Assembly: GCA_013368325.1 (NCBI GenBank)
Contig: JAACJK010000124.1
Span: forward strand, 122,868-186,867
DNA from: Ephemerocybe angulata
Taxonomy: Eukaryota > Basidiomycota > Agaricomycetes > Agaricales > Psathyrellaceae
Direction of reading: 5' to 3'
DNA length: 64,000 nucleotides
Shown here in pieces: positions 23,368-34,719 of the stretch. Numbering within the stretch: the first letter of the stretch is position 1; each line of letters opens with the position of its first letter. Made by a program: the position numbers and the translations under genes. The notes beneath the pieces were generated by a model. That model was not told the origin of the DNA and searched no databases. It saw nothing but the letters and a program-made list of their open reading frames with translations.

Positions 23368-23765
23368 ATCAGGAGGTCTAACACGCTCGCCGTTTCCGAA
23401 TTCGACGCGGCTCGACGATCACCGTATCTATCTCTGCGACAGCTTCGTGCCCCATCGTTTCGGTCTCCCCTGGACCCTATAGAACCGATATATCGAGGAC
23501 ATGCGCATGCATTCACCACGTATTGGCAACATCTCTGGGTTTATTCGCTGCGCATTGGCGCAAATCGGTGAGTGCACGAGCTGATGGGCTGAGGTGGACA
23601 TTTCAGCTCACCGCCCCAATCTTCATCCAGACCCGGCCCTGTGCTGCCTAAAAAGCCTATGAACGGCTCTATGGTGCTTTCATTGGGATTATTTATCCCA
23701 GTTTTGAGGTTAGAAGGTTAGAATCGACTCATGGAAGGTTATCCCCGGTTCCTGTGCAATGAGCT

Positions 23766-24530
23766 TGCCGGTGAGCATTCTTTCTACTCACTCTCCATCT
23801 CTCTTCCTCACCGCCAGCCCCAGTCTTCCACCACATCGCCCACCGCACATTGAAATCCTCTCGGAGCTGGAGCGGCCTCTGGCACGGCGAGCCCCATATC
23901 TCCAACTCAAATCAATCGGGAGTCTCCAGTGAGCGCTCTTTTACTCAATCTCCATCTCTCGTGCTCACCCATAGCCTAGTCTTTCACCACATCGCCCACC
24001 GCACGTCGCAACCCTCTCGGAGCTGGAGCGACCTCTTGCTCGACAAACCTCATATCTCCAGCGCAAATCAATCGGGAGTCTCGACACCATCCTCCTGTGA
24101 GCGCTCTTTTTACTCAATCTCCATCTCTCGTACTCACCGTTAGCCCCAGTCTTCCACCACATTGCCCACCGCACTTAGCACCCCCTCAGAGCTGGAGCGG
24201 CCTCTGGCTCGTCGAGCCATCTCTACGACGTAAATCAATCGGTCATGGAGTCTCGACACTGCCCTCCAGTGAGCGATCTTTTACTCATTCTCCATCTCTC
24301 GTACTCACCCATAGCCTAGTCTTCTACCACATCGCCCACTCGCCCACCGCACGTCGCAACCCTCTCGGAGCTGGAGCGACCTCTTGCTCAACGAACCCCA
24401 TCTCTCCAGCGCAAATCAATCGGGAGTCTCGACACCATCCTCCCGTGAGCGCCCTTTCTACTCATTCTCTATCTCTCGTACTCAACCATAACCTAGTCTC
24501 CCGCCACATCGCCCAACACGCGACTCGACG
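23766..24530 (+). repeat. Satellite family 2, block E
   Basis: Five units begin with GTGAGC at 23771, 23929, 24097, 24269 and 24445 (spacings 158-176 bp). Each continues with TACTCA, CTCCATCTCTCGTACTCACC, CTTCCACCACATCGCCCACC, CGGAGCTGGAGCG and AATCAATCGGGAGTCTC. The frames at 23850-24143 and 24097-24648 are repeat translations. The array lies 0.8 kb downstream of the intact MYND gene. Confidence 0.88.
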
Positions 24531-25367
24531 AGCGACCTTTGACTTGTCGAACGGTCCGGGTATCCCTCCCCTCCCCGAAACCCCAGATTTTGCTCTCGTG
24601 ACGCCGGGCTTTCTTGGGGCTTTCGCTTCCGGACTTTCTCGAGGATGACTCAACGTTGCCGAAGCTCGTTTCCTCAGCCCCTGTCATCAGACTTCATACC
24701 TTTTACTTGGGCAAACCAATCGCATCTGGTGTCTCCTTATGGGAAGCGCTGATTAGGCGGAATATCGTGTTTTGATCGTGTTGTTCGTTAAGAAGTAGTG
24801 TGCACATATGTATAAACGATGCGAATTTCGATACTATCCTACGCATCGGTTTCTCTAGCGCTTGTGGACCAGCGAAGGAAAATCTCAGTCCAAGGTAAGG
24901 GCATTGCTATGCATGTCTCCCACTGTATATTGCGTTGTTGTTGCATTGGGGCGGTGAGCATGGGCGGAGAAAAGAGACCGGCGTAATAACAGAGGTGTTG
25001 GGATTAAATGGGTGGTAGGATTCCAAGCGGTGCCGTGCGTGGAGTGAGTTGAAAATGGGGGGCTTGTGCTCGGTGAGGTTTCTGCATGCGAATACCAGTT
25101 CAAGTTTACTACTGGTTCTGGATTCTGGTCTTGTTTGACTAGGTGTACTAACTACGCTCTTGCAGCCTTGGAGACCCTGGCCTCACAGACTTTTCTGGCG
25201 CCACAGCCGGCACATCTGTCAAATAAGGAGACAGCTGGTCAGGGTCCTATTCTAGAAGCTCCCAGGATCTGAATCATCACGTTCGACTTAAAAAGTGAAA
25301 TGGTGATAGGACTCTGGCTTCTCAACACTGACCCCCATCCCCCACCTCCTCTTCATGATCAGTATCC
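24531..25367. other. Intergenic
   Basis: Short frames only on both strands. It probably includes the methyltransferase promoter; no clear TATA box is seen. Confidence 0.45.
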
Positions 25368-26704
25368 ATGCCGCTGTTTATTCAAGATACCAGCGTCTTA
25401 CTCGATAATTCCTCCTCGATTAAGGGAATTCCAGGTCAGTTCGACCAGGTATCTCACGAGACCACCACCTACGACGACCCACTTGGGCGCGAGGACTTCG
25501 AGGATGCGAAGGAGCCTTCCCAGCCCGGCCCTAACCGTATGTACACTAACCTATCATTACTCTTTCTGTGCTGAGGTAGCTCAGAGCTCCAGTCTTATTC
25601 AAACCTGGTGTGTACTGCCATGATGAATGGCAAGGCAGAGGCGAAAAATGTTCTCCACCTTGGGTGCGGGACTGTTGAGTGGTATGTGTTTTGAATACAG
25701 GATATCACTATGAGGGCAAGGTCTAACACTAAGCATAGGGTTAAGGCTGTTGCGCAAGACTTTCCGCGGTGTCAGGCGGTCGCACTCGACGTCGCGCCAG
25801 GAAATGAGCGGTTCGTACACCAGCCTTTCCCTCCAGGCTATTCAACTGATATTCACCTCAGCCTTGTCAATGATCTTCCGTCTAACGTGAGGTATGCCCA
25901 GTTGAACGCCCCTGCTCTCCGCTCCAATCCTCGCTCACTAGATGGATTATTATTGCCATAGGTTAGAAATTGATAATCTCGATTACGGGCTGCAGCATTT
26001 CTTCGACGCTTTCGATGTTGTCTCCATTCGGCTTGCATCATTGCGGGTGCGTATCTCTGAGCACTTCGGACTACGCCGTACTGAGCCGCACTTTTCTCTT
26101 TCTTCGTCGGGTTTTCTGCTTCAGGTTCGAGGATACCAACGCCTCCTCGAGCACGCCTCCCGCGCCCTGCGATCGAACGGTATTTTAGATGTTTGGGAAT
26201 GTGATCTCTTCGCCTACAACCAAGACCACGAACCTATCACGGCCAACAACATTGACCCTCTTGGCACTTATCCGTGGTGGGCAACCTTTCTCGCATACAT
26301 TCGACAAGCCGTAGATGTTTTAGGGGGAAGTGTTAAAGCCGCCTCTACCATGGGAGACTGGATCACAGGTTGCCGAGGCCTCGGTAACGTTCGTCGCATG
26401 CAAATCTGGGTACCTGTTGCCCTAGGTGACTCCCAGGTGGGGCATGGCGATGCCAATACATGTCAAATTATGAAGGACCATCTTGCAGTGCGTTGTTTCC
26501 CTCTGAATGATCTCAAATAATCGCATGCTGACTTCGAAACCCCAGGCTATCTTTGACCTCTCAAAACCATTGCTTCTTGGCAACGGCCTCCCAATCAGCC
26601 TCTACAACATGCTTGTTGAGAACGTTCAAGAAGAGCTACAGAGTTCAGATAGGCTCCAGTATGCCCGAGTGTACAGCGTGCAGGCCACCAAATGCTCCAT
26701 CTAG
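25368..26704 (+). CDS. SAM-dependent methyltransferase (LaeA-like)
   Basis: Six exons, 25368-25536, 25576-25681, 25739-25891, 25962-26046, 26125-26487 and 26546-26704, join in one frame to about 344 residues. Motif I of class I methyltransferases is clear in exons 2-3 (KNVLHLGCGTVEWVKAVAQD) and is followed by FPRCQAVALDVAP, where the acidic residue would contact the SAM ribose. FDVVSIRLASLRVRGYQRLL and ALRSNGILDVWECDLFAYNQ match the motif IV and post-motif regions. This group of fungal enzymes includes LaeA-type regulators of secondary metabolism, but the substrate cannot be told. No biosynthetic cluster is nearby. The frame is intact; the start lies in a plausible context shortly upstream of the acidic N-terminus. 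Confidence 0.87.
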
Positions 26705-26897
26705 CTCTGGGAGTCCGCATCTCATCCCTAGCTGCTCGCAGCACGTCATTTTACTCAAGGAGGCCTCTTACTCTTTGCTTACTCTTACCAGCCTACTGTT
26801 CTTCTGTGTATTGTGTATCATATATCATCTTCAATAGCATATTTGTCACATCTAAGCAAATCACATTGAGCAAGCAGAGAACATTCATATCTAGGTA

Positions 26898-28051
26898 TCA
26901 GTACAGTGCAGGACCTATTAATGTGAGTTCACCTCCCATACGTCTCTGTGACACAAACAGGGCAAGTGCATCAGGCGTAACGGGCGAGAATTCAGCGACA
27001 AATGCCTCTAGGGCACGAAGTACCATCAATTGATCCCTCAGACCCGACCGAAGCCTTGGGAGAGAGATTTCAAGGTCCATCAGAGTCGACGATGCGAGTC
27101 CTTGTGCAAGGATCTCCAAAGTGTTGACGATGTCCTCGGTCGCAGTACAGTCGGGGTACTGAAACACGATATCTACACCGAAAACCTCGTCCAGTAGGGC
27201 CATGCCTCGAGAAACATCTAAAGAGTTAAGAGTTAATACATTTCGAGAGGGAGAATATATTAATCGAGCTTACCACGCGCCCATCTGCCGTCTTGAAGGG
27301 TAACCCGGACATGATCCACCCCGTTGACGTTTGCAAGAGCGAAATCCTGCAGAGGAGATGGGTCTTCTGATCCGACATCCAGTACGAGGTCTCGTAGGGG
27401 GTATCCAGCCTGGGTCGAGAGCGCCAACCACCCCAATAGGGCATAACCGCGAGGGCCGATGTGCAAGTTCTGAATTGCCGGCAAAGGAGTTCCGATACAA
27501 AGCGGGGGGACTGACAGGTCTACGAAGTGTACGTTTGATGTTAACGTGTGGAGCTTGGGAAGTGCGGTGATGATATTCGCCAAGGCCTGAACAGACGGGA
27601 GGCTGGCAACAATTGTCAGGGTCGTGAGCGACGACCACGACGATATTGTGAGCCAAGGAAACTGGTTCTTTGGGGTGCCCCGAGAGCCAGTGGGGGGAGC
27701 CAACGTCAGCGACAACGTATTGGTGACGACCGAGTTATGGAGGAAAGTCAAGATGATCTGCTTGTCTGAATCCTGAAGGCTTTGACCGAAGTGTAAGGTG
27801 GCATCACTCAAAGCATCACTCAAATCTGCTCTCTTGATGGTGCTGTTCGCATTTTTCAAAAGCATGGCGAATATCCTGGCCTTTCGAGCACTGTCGATAT
27901 TGACCTTCGCGTACCCGAGGCGGAAGAGATGGTAGCGGCTGCGTTTGATCCAACTACAGGCGACAAGCGCGAGGTTAAGGAGGTCTGGCTTCGCTGCTTC
28001 GTGCTCGGCAACACCGTGGATGACCATATCTATGATCTCTTGAGTCTCCAT
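26898..28051 (-). CDS. F-box / leucine-rich-repeat-like protein, second copy
   Basis: Exons 28051-27274 and 27217-26898 join through GTAAGC...CTTTAG in phase 1 to about 365 residues; a third small exon after GTGAAC near 26930 is possible. The N-terminus (METQEIIDMVIHGVAEHE, LLNLALVACSWIKRSRYHLF) is the F-box, and the middle has LRR-like spacing (LITALPKLHTLTSNVHFVDL-type). The exon plan and block order (PSV-LA.II.ALP.L, then IG-RGYALLGWLA) match the gene at 11.7-12.8 kb, so the two are diverged paralogues in the same orientation. Predicted SCF substrate receptor; target unknown. Confidence 0.83.
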
Positions 28052-28544
28052 AGCTGATTGGGAGTGTGTGAGTTGGAGTGACGAGCGAGGAATAGTGGGG
28101 GGCTAGAAACGGGGAGAAAGTGGGGAGGATACAGCTCCTCTCGTAACGTTTAAGAAGGGGTATCGTTCAGGTCAAAGCTAGACCTGTGCGGCCAATGCCA
28201 CAGTGTTCGAGCGACACTAGCATGACACTGCACCAGGCCACATGTGGCAAACGGCATACTCCGTCATGATATCTTAGCCCTAGCTTTTCCCAAGTTAGCC
28301 AAATTGCTCATTGGAGTCATTGTGTGAATAAGCGCCCATTACGCGCCAACAAAGTACCGGCAGACTCACAGTTCAAATTCCCGCGCACGTTCTGAGGTAG
28401 TAGATCGTCCTTTTGACGCCCTCGGGGTCGGACTTGCTCTGGGCGATGGCGATGGAGGAATACGCGCAGCGACTGCGAGAAGTGGGTAAGTTTTGAATCC
28501 AACTCATATGCGATCGCCTGCAGGTTTCAAATCAGGTTTGCTAG

Positions 28545-28640
28545 GCATATATGAGTGTACCAAATGTCCAAACATGTGTCCAAAGGTCCAAGTGGCCACT
28601 GTCCAAAAGGCTCGTGTCCAAAGTGTCCAATCTGCTCAAT
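28545..28640 (+). repeat. TGTCCAAA-word minisatellite
   Basis: GTCCAAA or TGTCCAA recurs about seven times in 95 bp with irregular spacing. The same word dominates the minisatellite at 4670-4800. The surrounding 28052-28840 interval has no supportable gene. Confidence 0.65.
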
Positions 28641-28837
28641 GCCCCTTGGCCTACTCCAATCGAGTTTGACCTGCGTTATGTTCTGCGGCATGGGCGCAGC
28701 ATATGTAGCTGCGTTCCCCCGTCAAGCCACTGTGGAGGGTTTGGAATGATGAGATCGGCCATGAAATGCGTGGTTGTGAGGACTCACCGATACGAGGGGG
28801 TCAGATGATCTAGTGCGCGTCAAAACAGGGCCCCAAC

Positions 28838-30310
28838 CGCCTTGAACCAATGTCGTAGCCGGCAGCGCGGGATGCAACCTGTAGATAATACCGTCAGCAA
28901 GTAATACTAAGCAAAAGGGGAGAATGCGTACGCGTTGCGATACGCTGAAGCCGTTCCATTCATGAGCAACAAGCTGCGCCTTGTTGACCTCGACGAACTT
29001 GGCGAGCTCGTTTTAAATAGCGGCAGCATCGGGATGCTCAGAAAGGGCGCTACCGACAATGATCAAAGGCTTCTTGGCGGCCTCAGCTTGAACTTCGCAG
29101 AGAAGGACCTCTTGCCAGTGATGAAGTCAGTCAGAGCCTGAGCGTCAATACCGATGTGCTCGTAGCCACAGGTCGTTCTCGACCTCTCCCCGAAAACCTC
29201 GAGACCGGTGTGCAGCCAGCTCTTGCGAATGCGGGAGATGAGGACGGCCGCCTCGTGGCGCGAGCTGGTGCCGAGAAGAAGGATGGCGTCAGCCTCCTCG
29301 ACGCGAGGGATGGTGGAGTTGAAGAGGTAGTTGGAGCGGACGTCGACACCGTGGACCTGGTCGAGGGCAAGGTTGTCGGAGCCGAGGCGGTTGACAAGGT
29401 CCTTGAGCGCGACAAGGGACTCGGTATCGGCGAGGTGGCCAGCATCTCGTCACCGGTGGTTCCAGTGGAGGCAAGACCTTCAGAGATGGCGTTAAGAGCT
29501 TCCTCCCAGGTAGCGGCCTAGGGCTTGCTGGTAAGCGCACCGATGGGGTAAAGGTCGAGGATGTTGCCAGACAACTCCGAGTCCATCGTTCTGGCGACGT
29601 AGGTTCCAATCTGCATGTCGTTTCCATGGCCGGTGGTACCAAATTCCTCAACAGCAGCGACCCACGTTCTTGAGTTCTTGTTCTCCGCTTTCCGGTGATT
29701 TCGCGGAAACGAGTGCGGTCGGAGCCGTACCACATCGACTGGTCTTGGAGATCACACTCTCCTCCCTAGTCGCAAACGGGGCAGTCGAGAGGGTGGTTGG
29801 CCATAATACCTTCCCGGGCTTCGTGGACGAGGGGCGTATTTGTCCAGATCTTGGCACCAGGCATAGCGGGCATGGCACTACACAAGGATGAGCTATTGCA
29901 ACTTATATCGAACTTTTGCAACGTACCATGATGCGACGGGGTTTGGTGAGCATTCAACCTCAACCAAGCAGCCAAGCACGACGTATAGCCACAAGACTTT
30001 TTCTCGTCGACAAGAGCAAGTCAGTCTGCGAACCCAGATGTCAAGGTCCAACCGTGAAAACGAGAACCAGGGTACCTGTCATGGAAGCAGAATGTACAGG
30101 AACTTGTGAGACACGGCTTCAAACTCGTAATATATTGCGGCGTACCTTGGTATCGTTGCACCAGCTGCCTCGCGCGCCTGAATCAAAGCGGTTCATGGAC
30201 CTCAAGCTTCGAGCTCTGCCAACAACCCTGGGGAACCGTAACCTCCTTCCCGTCCACCATTAATGTGATATCGGCACCCGGTGCTGGTGTTGAGGAGAAC
30301 GTTCTCTTGG
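28838..30310 (-). pseudogene. NDUFS1 (complex I 75/78-kDa subunit) pseudogene
   Basis: On the minus strand, blocks of this mitochondrial iron-sulphur subunit appear in correct order: MVDGKEVTVPQG and ALIQAREAAGATIP (near 30270-30160), [17 protein letters not shown] and [10 protein letters not shown] (~29890-29790), [55 protein letters not shown], then LVNRLGSDNLALDQVHGVDV and EADAILLLGTSSRHEAAVLI. The CAG between CD and GGECD has become TAG near 29770. The second cysteine cluster region is largely deleted, another deletion follows ALTSKP, and frames shift several times. An intron near 28925-28875 is still present, so this is a decayed segmental copy and not a retrocopy. The working gene must lie elsewhere. 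Confidence 0.9.
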
Positions 30311-31118
30311 CTATATCCCGAGCTCGTCAATAATGCGCTGACGTTCCAATAGGGCACTTCAACAGACCTTGGGCCGACACCGCGAGCTTTCCGAGTCGCC
30401 CGCCGCGACGAAACGAGGCCTCACATGGGCAGATTGGGGACGGATGGGGAGGAATATGCCAAGGATTTGGGCCCCCGCCCGCAGACAGTGAGGACAGAAA
30501 ATATATGAGCTGGTCACTGTTCTTCACAACGACCGACCACGTCAGGTTCAGGAGTGCAAAACTTGGCCTGAATGTGGATCGAGTAGTTGAGTTGCCTGCT
30601 AGACCGAACCATGGCAACTCACCTGCTCACACCTCATGCCCAACGACTGAGCACGGCAATGCCGCTGCGACGGGGAGGAGGAAGGCGATCCTCGTTGACG
30701 AAAGTAGTTTCCCCGCAAATTGGTTGTCCCATCCCTGTAATTCCTCGCCATGGCATCCAAATCTCTCATCTCCGACAGCTCGTGTCCAAACGCCCGATGT
30801 TGTGAGGGATTCTCGAATTCCTAGTGAGAGATGAGAGAATCGATATAGCGAAGTATCAGTGGGCAAAAAAGAAGAGGTGCTGAGAATGCGGTAAGGAGCT
30901 TGAGTCGATCGTCGAGTTCCTACTCAAGAGTCTGCCTAGACCTTCTAATCCACACACCGGCGATTCATTTCAAATAGACGCCGGTGTTTGGCCCACGAGC
31001 GCTTGATCAATTCATTGCAAAGCCGGCAGGCCCGACCGAAACTCATTATTGAACTATCATCTTCTACTAGTCCCATACATGCTAGTAATTGCCCCGCTGA
31101 CGGTATAACTGACTGAAT
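30311..31118. other. Unassigned, with one hairpin element
   Basis: Frames 30505-30834 and 30587-30805 have no recognisable domain. The only structured element is the hairpin copy listed at 30927-31015. Confidence 0.4.
30927..31015 (+). repeat. Hairpin element, complete copy (forward)
   Basis: AGACCTTCTAATC precedes the left arm CACACCGGCG (30953-30962). The right arm CGCCGGTGTTTGG follows at 30979-30991, then GAGCGCTTGATC. Order and words match the half-hairpin copies in module M and the reversed copy at 23.3 kb. Confidence 0.7.
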
Positions 31119-31369
31119 ATGTTGGTAAAGCTTACCCGACCTGTTCAGATGTTCACCGCCAAGAGTCCTGGCTCGTCCTCAGACGCTTAACGTTCTCATT
31201 TTGGCAGACGTCGATGCAAGAACCTCGATGATCCAGTTTGCATGTGGGCTTGTGGGTTGACGATCGAACCAGAAGCGAACGAGCACTCATGGGGTTGGAG
31301 GCTTCATATCGAGTATGTCAAGATGTAGCACAGTCCTTATTAGACCTGTTGACTCATGTAACAGCCTAG

Positions 31370-31895
31370 ACGCATAGCACCAATTCATACGCGCATCGAC
31401 TTGGGACCTTTCGACGACAATGCACAACTCAAAGCACTTGGAGCTATTGCTCGCCTCGGGTTGAGATACTTACGCCCCCTCGTTCGGTGAGTGTTCCTTG
31501 TTATCAGTTTGGGCATGTTCTCTGACTCGCCGTCAGCCCTTAGACTCTCTCGAGGAAGTGCTGTAACAGCACGAGTCTTCTCTCCGGCGCCGATCAATTC
31601 GCCCCAGCTTTTCGACTCTATTCTCTTGTGGACCGTCCTTACCCCGCGTCAGGAAGAGCCGCCGTACTCACCGCCCGTCCCGCCAGACTGCGTCTCGCGT
31701 CTCGTACACAACCCGAAGCGCCCGTTGTTCGACGCGTTCTTGACTACACCGATACCTCATAATATACCCCGATACCGTACATGCATACTCTTCAAGGTCG
31801 CAAGGTCACAATCCCCGCCGTTGCGAAAGGCAGAAGACTTGACAGCCCAAGTTGTCACCTCTTTCCTATGTCCCACGTCGCTTCTTTCGTTGTAA
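31370..31895 (+). pseudogene. Gene remnant of unknown family
   Basis: RIAPIHTRIDLGPFDDNAQL and IARLGLRYLRPLVR are followed by GTGAGT...CCGTCAG (31487-31536). The next exon reads LRLSRGSAVTARVFSPAPIN and PKRPLFDAFLTTPIPHNIP. The two exons are out of phase by one base across this intron, so the gene is probably broken. No known domain recognised. Confidence 0.4.
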
Positions 31896-32098
31896 GCTTT
31901 CAAACGTTCTCGTACCCTTGGCTCAGAATGCTTGTAGTCACGAATCCGTCGACCTTCAACATTCAAGACAGCCTGTCTGATAATCCACCCGAATCGGGGG
32001 AGTGAGTCGAACGAGAGCTCTCCAGCTAGCAGCTTGTGACGGGCTTGAACATTGAACAGCTCTTCCTGACATCAACGATTATCCCTCCTGAAGTTGAA

Positions 32099-32244
32099 TA
32101 CTCTGCTCAACCAGGAGCTGACGCAATAGTTCATTAAAGGACGAGTAGAACACGAAAGAATAGACATATAGTACTCTGCTCAGCCAGGAGCTGACGCAAT
32201 AGTTCATTAAAGGGCGAGTAGAACACGAAAGAATAGACATATAG
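32099..32244 (+). repeat. 73-bp tandem duplication
   Basis: Two adjacent copies (32099-32171, 32172-32244) of a unit starting TACTCTGCTCAACCAGGAGC differ at about two positions. The duplication lies just 3' of the minus-strand gene ending at 32319, and near-identity implies recent origin. Confidence 0.9.
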
Positions 32245-32318
32245 CAAAGATTCCATGAGATCCAACGATATGTCTCTACCAAGGAAGGCCCAAGGCCGAG
32301 GACCTGCGAACACAAAGG

Positions 32319-33990
32319 CTAATCCCTGTCGACCAATTTCTCGTAGTCTTCATTCCTCTGCATCAGGAGGAGGTGGTTTCCGGGACCGAACGCCTCGCAC
32401 AGCAAGGCCTGCATCTACGTGGATGTCAATCAGGAGAATAAGCTGATGTTAAACCTTGAAGGTACATACCGCTTTGATATAAACCTTCCTCATGACCTCC
32501 TTCGCCATCAAGGATTCAACCCCGTCATCGAGTTGTGTGATGTATCGTTCTACGGTCTTCCGTGTTATCAGTAAACAGAGCATCGCGACTATGGTGAGGG
32601 ACGAACTCGGATTAATTTCGTATGGTCCTCCGACAGTCCAAGCAAACCACGGGCATAGTCACTAAGCAGCCGTGTGAGCCCATAGATCAGGCCACGAACT
32701 GATTCAGTCTGGACAATCTGGATATTGAGCTTAACAAGGGTCGGACCGGAAAGAGAGATAAACGCACTTCAGCGGCCTTAAGAACTCGATTCCTGTGTAT
32801 GATTTCCTTAAACTGCTCCAGTCTTTGAGCCAATTGAGCGCGTGCATCGGTCATAGCCTGAGCCTGACACGACCATGAAACCTCAACACTCGAGGGTCTG
32901 ATGGAAAGAGGAACTCACCTTTCTGTCAACCGAATCATCGTTGGCGGAATACTCAATTTCGAGGTCGACAAATACGACCAGCTCGTAGAAGCGATTGATT
33001 TGAGCTTCGTGAATCTGGTCACGTTTCATCGACCGCCTCGCAGTCCCCCCAGCGGCGGAGCTTCGTGATCCCCTTCTTCCCGAGATGGTGACCAGTCGGT
33101 CAAGGGTTGGGTCATTGGTGCTAGGTAATTGACCCCATCTACAAAAGGCGGAAAGCACATTATCGAAAACGCGCTGAATCGGGCGGATTGGTACTTACAA
33201 GTCCTCTGTCAAAGTAACTTCAGCTCCGGGGTTGTCCAGCGCACGAAACCCCGGGATTACGACAAGGTCGGCGAGGGACTACAATAAGTATGTATTAAGT
33301 AGTTGATCTGAGTTATTCGAGCATAACGTACAAGGCGGAAAAGTGCCTCTGCGACAACTTCGTTGACCGGCCGGCGAGGAGCGAATCTTCGGTTTGAAGC
33401 TTTTGCTTCTTCAAAGACTAGATCAAAGCCGTAAGAAGAAACCCAGGCCCGCATTTTCAAAGACGTACTGGTATCTTTGACCATTTGAACCTTCAAGGTG
33501 GGACCATGCCCATTGGCTTGGAGCGAAGCAATAGCGATAACAATCCCTGATTTAAAAGATGAGCACCATGAAAGGTCGATGTACTGAACTACTCGCATTC
33601 GAGAGAGGTCCGTGGCATTGAAACAGAGTCTGTGTGTCTTCGGGGGAGCCTGGAAAGGTCAGAGGAGTCGTTTGAGGAAGCGGCTAAGAAAACTTGAGGG
33701 AATATATGCTGACGGGAGACAAAGACTACGCAGATAAAGCTTCCAGCACGAGGTGCTTACGTAGCGGATCCCACCACTGATACAAAGAGTTGCCTGGACA
33801 GTGGTCAAAGGAAAGGTATCCAGCCTTTGTTCCCCATGCATGTTGACGAACACAACTGAATCCCCACTACCGTGTCATGTAAGACGAGATAATCAGAAAT
33901 AATCAGGAAGGATGAAGACTTTTTCAGCGACACATCTCTTGGAGCGGGCCATCGGTGAACTCATCTTGATGGCGGTGATACTAAGTATTG
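32319..33990 (-). CDS. Uncharacterised multi-exon protein with coiled coil
   Basis: On the minus strand, successive exons read VVFVNMHGEQRLDTFPLTTV (near 33860-33770), HRLCFNATDLSRMRVVQYID and LDLVFEEA-type sequence to ~33330, SLADLVVIPGFRALDNPGAE, WGQLPSTNDPTLDRLVTISG, a helical coiled coil (AQLAQRLEQFKEIIHRNRVL), TESVRGLIYGLTRLLSDYAR, ERYITQLDDGVESLMAKEVM, and a last exon ending LVDRD and TAG at 32319. Introns are short and mostly in phase. One joint (SEDHTK to SSLTIVAML, near 32600) needs a frame change or a very short intron. The 5' end is unresolved: GSGDSVVFV is open but its upstream splice partner is not clear. No domain recognised; it may be a live gene or an early pseudogene. Confidence 0.55.
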
Positions 33991-34089
33991 AGGCACCCGA
34001 TCGAGATCCGCTATACGATCGGGAAGCAGCGAGGATGATTCCGTCTTCAGAGATATATGGAGTCTAGTGCTCACAGGAAGACGGTATCG

Positions 34090-34700
34090 AGGCACCAGAT
34101 ACAATTGACGTCAAGCAGAGAGGTTCGCCTTGAGAAGTATATGAAGTGTGTCGACTGGGGCCGAGAAACGAGGATTGAACAACGTTGAGTCATCCTCGAG
34201 AAAAGCGACAGCACTGAAGTCGGCGGCACGAGAGCGGACCTGGGGGTTTCGGTGAGGAGAAGGATGCAGTTCGACAAGCCAGAGGTCGCTCGTGTGTTGG
34301 GCGATGTAGCGGGAGACTGAGGCTATGGGTGAGCACGAGAGATGGAGATTGAGTAAAAGAGCGCTCACTGGAGGACGGTGTCGAGACTCCCGATTGATTT
34401 GCGCTGGAGAGAAGGGTTCGTCGAGCCAGAGGCCGTTCCAGCTCCGAGGGAGTGCGAGGGGGTTGCGAAGTGCGGTGGGCGAATGTGGTGGAAGACTGGG
34501 GCTAAGGTGAGTACGAGAGATGGAGAATGAGTAACAGAGCGCTCACTGAGGCTGAGTGCTCCATGATACAAGTCATTGTGAATGCAAAAGAGGTCGAGAC
34601 CATTCGGAAGTCTGTGGTGTTTTGGGAATGTGGAGCTAAATCCTGGGGATAAGGTTGAATATGGTGAATGGGGAGTGGGTGGAAAGGGCACTCGCAGGAG
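34090..34700 (-). repeat. Satellite family 2, block F
   Basis: Three to four units in reverse orientation, with GAGCGCTCACTGGAGGACGG near 34360 and GAGCGCTCACTGAGG near 34537, plus TTCCAGCTCCGAGG and GGTGAGTACGAGAGATGGAG. The array starts about 50 nt after the zinc-finger exon of the MYND pseudogene, where its next intron should be. Block E similarly follows the other MYND gene. Confidence 0.85.
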
Positions 34701-34719
34701 GACGGTACGAGTATCGTAC

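Noticed and set aside
29156..29521. 121-codon plus-strand ORF
   Set aside because: Shadow of the NDUFS1 pseudogene on the minus strand.
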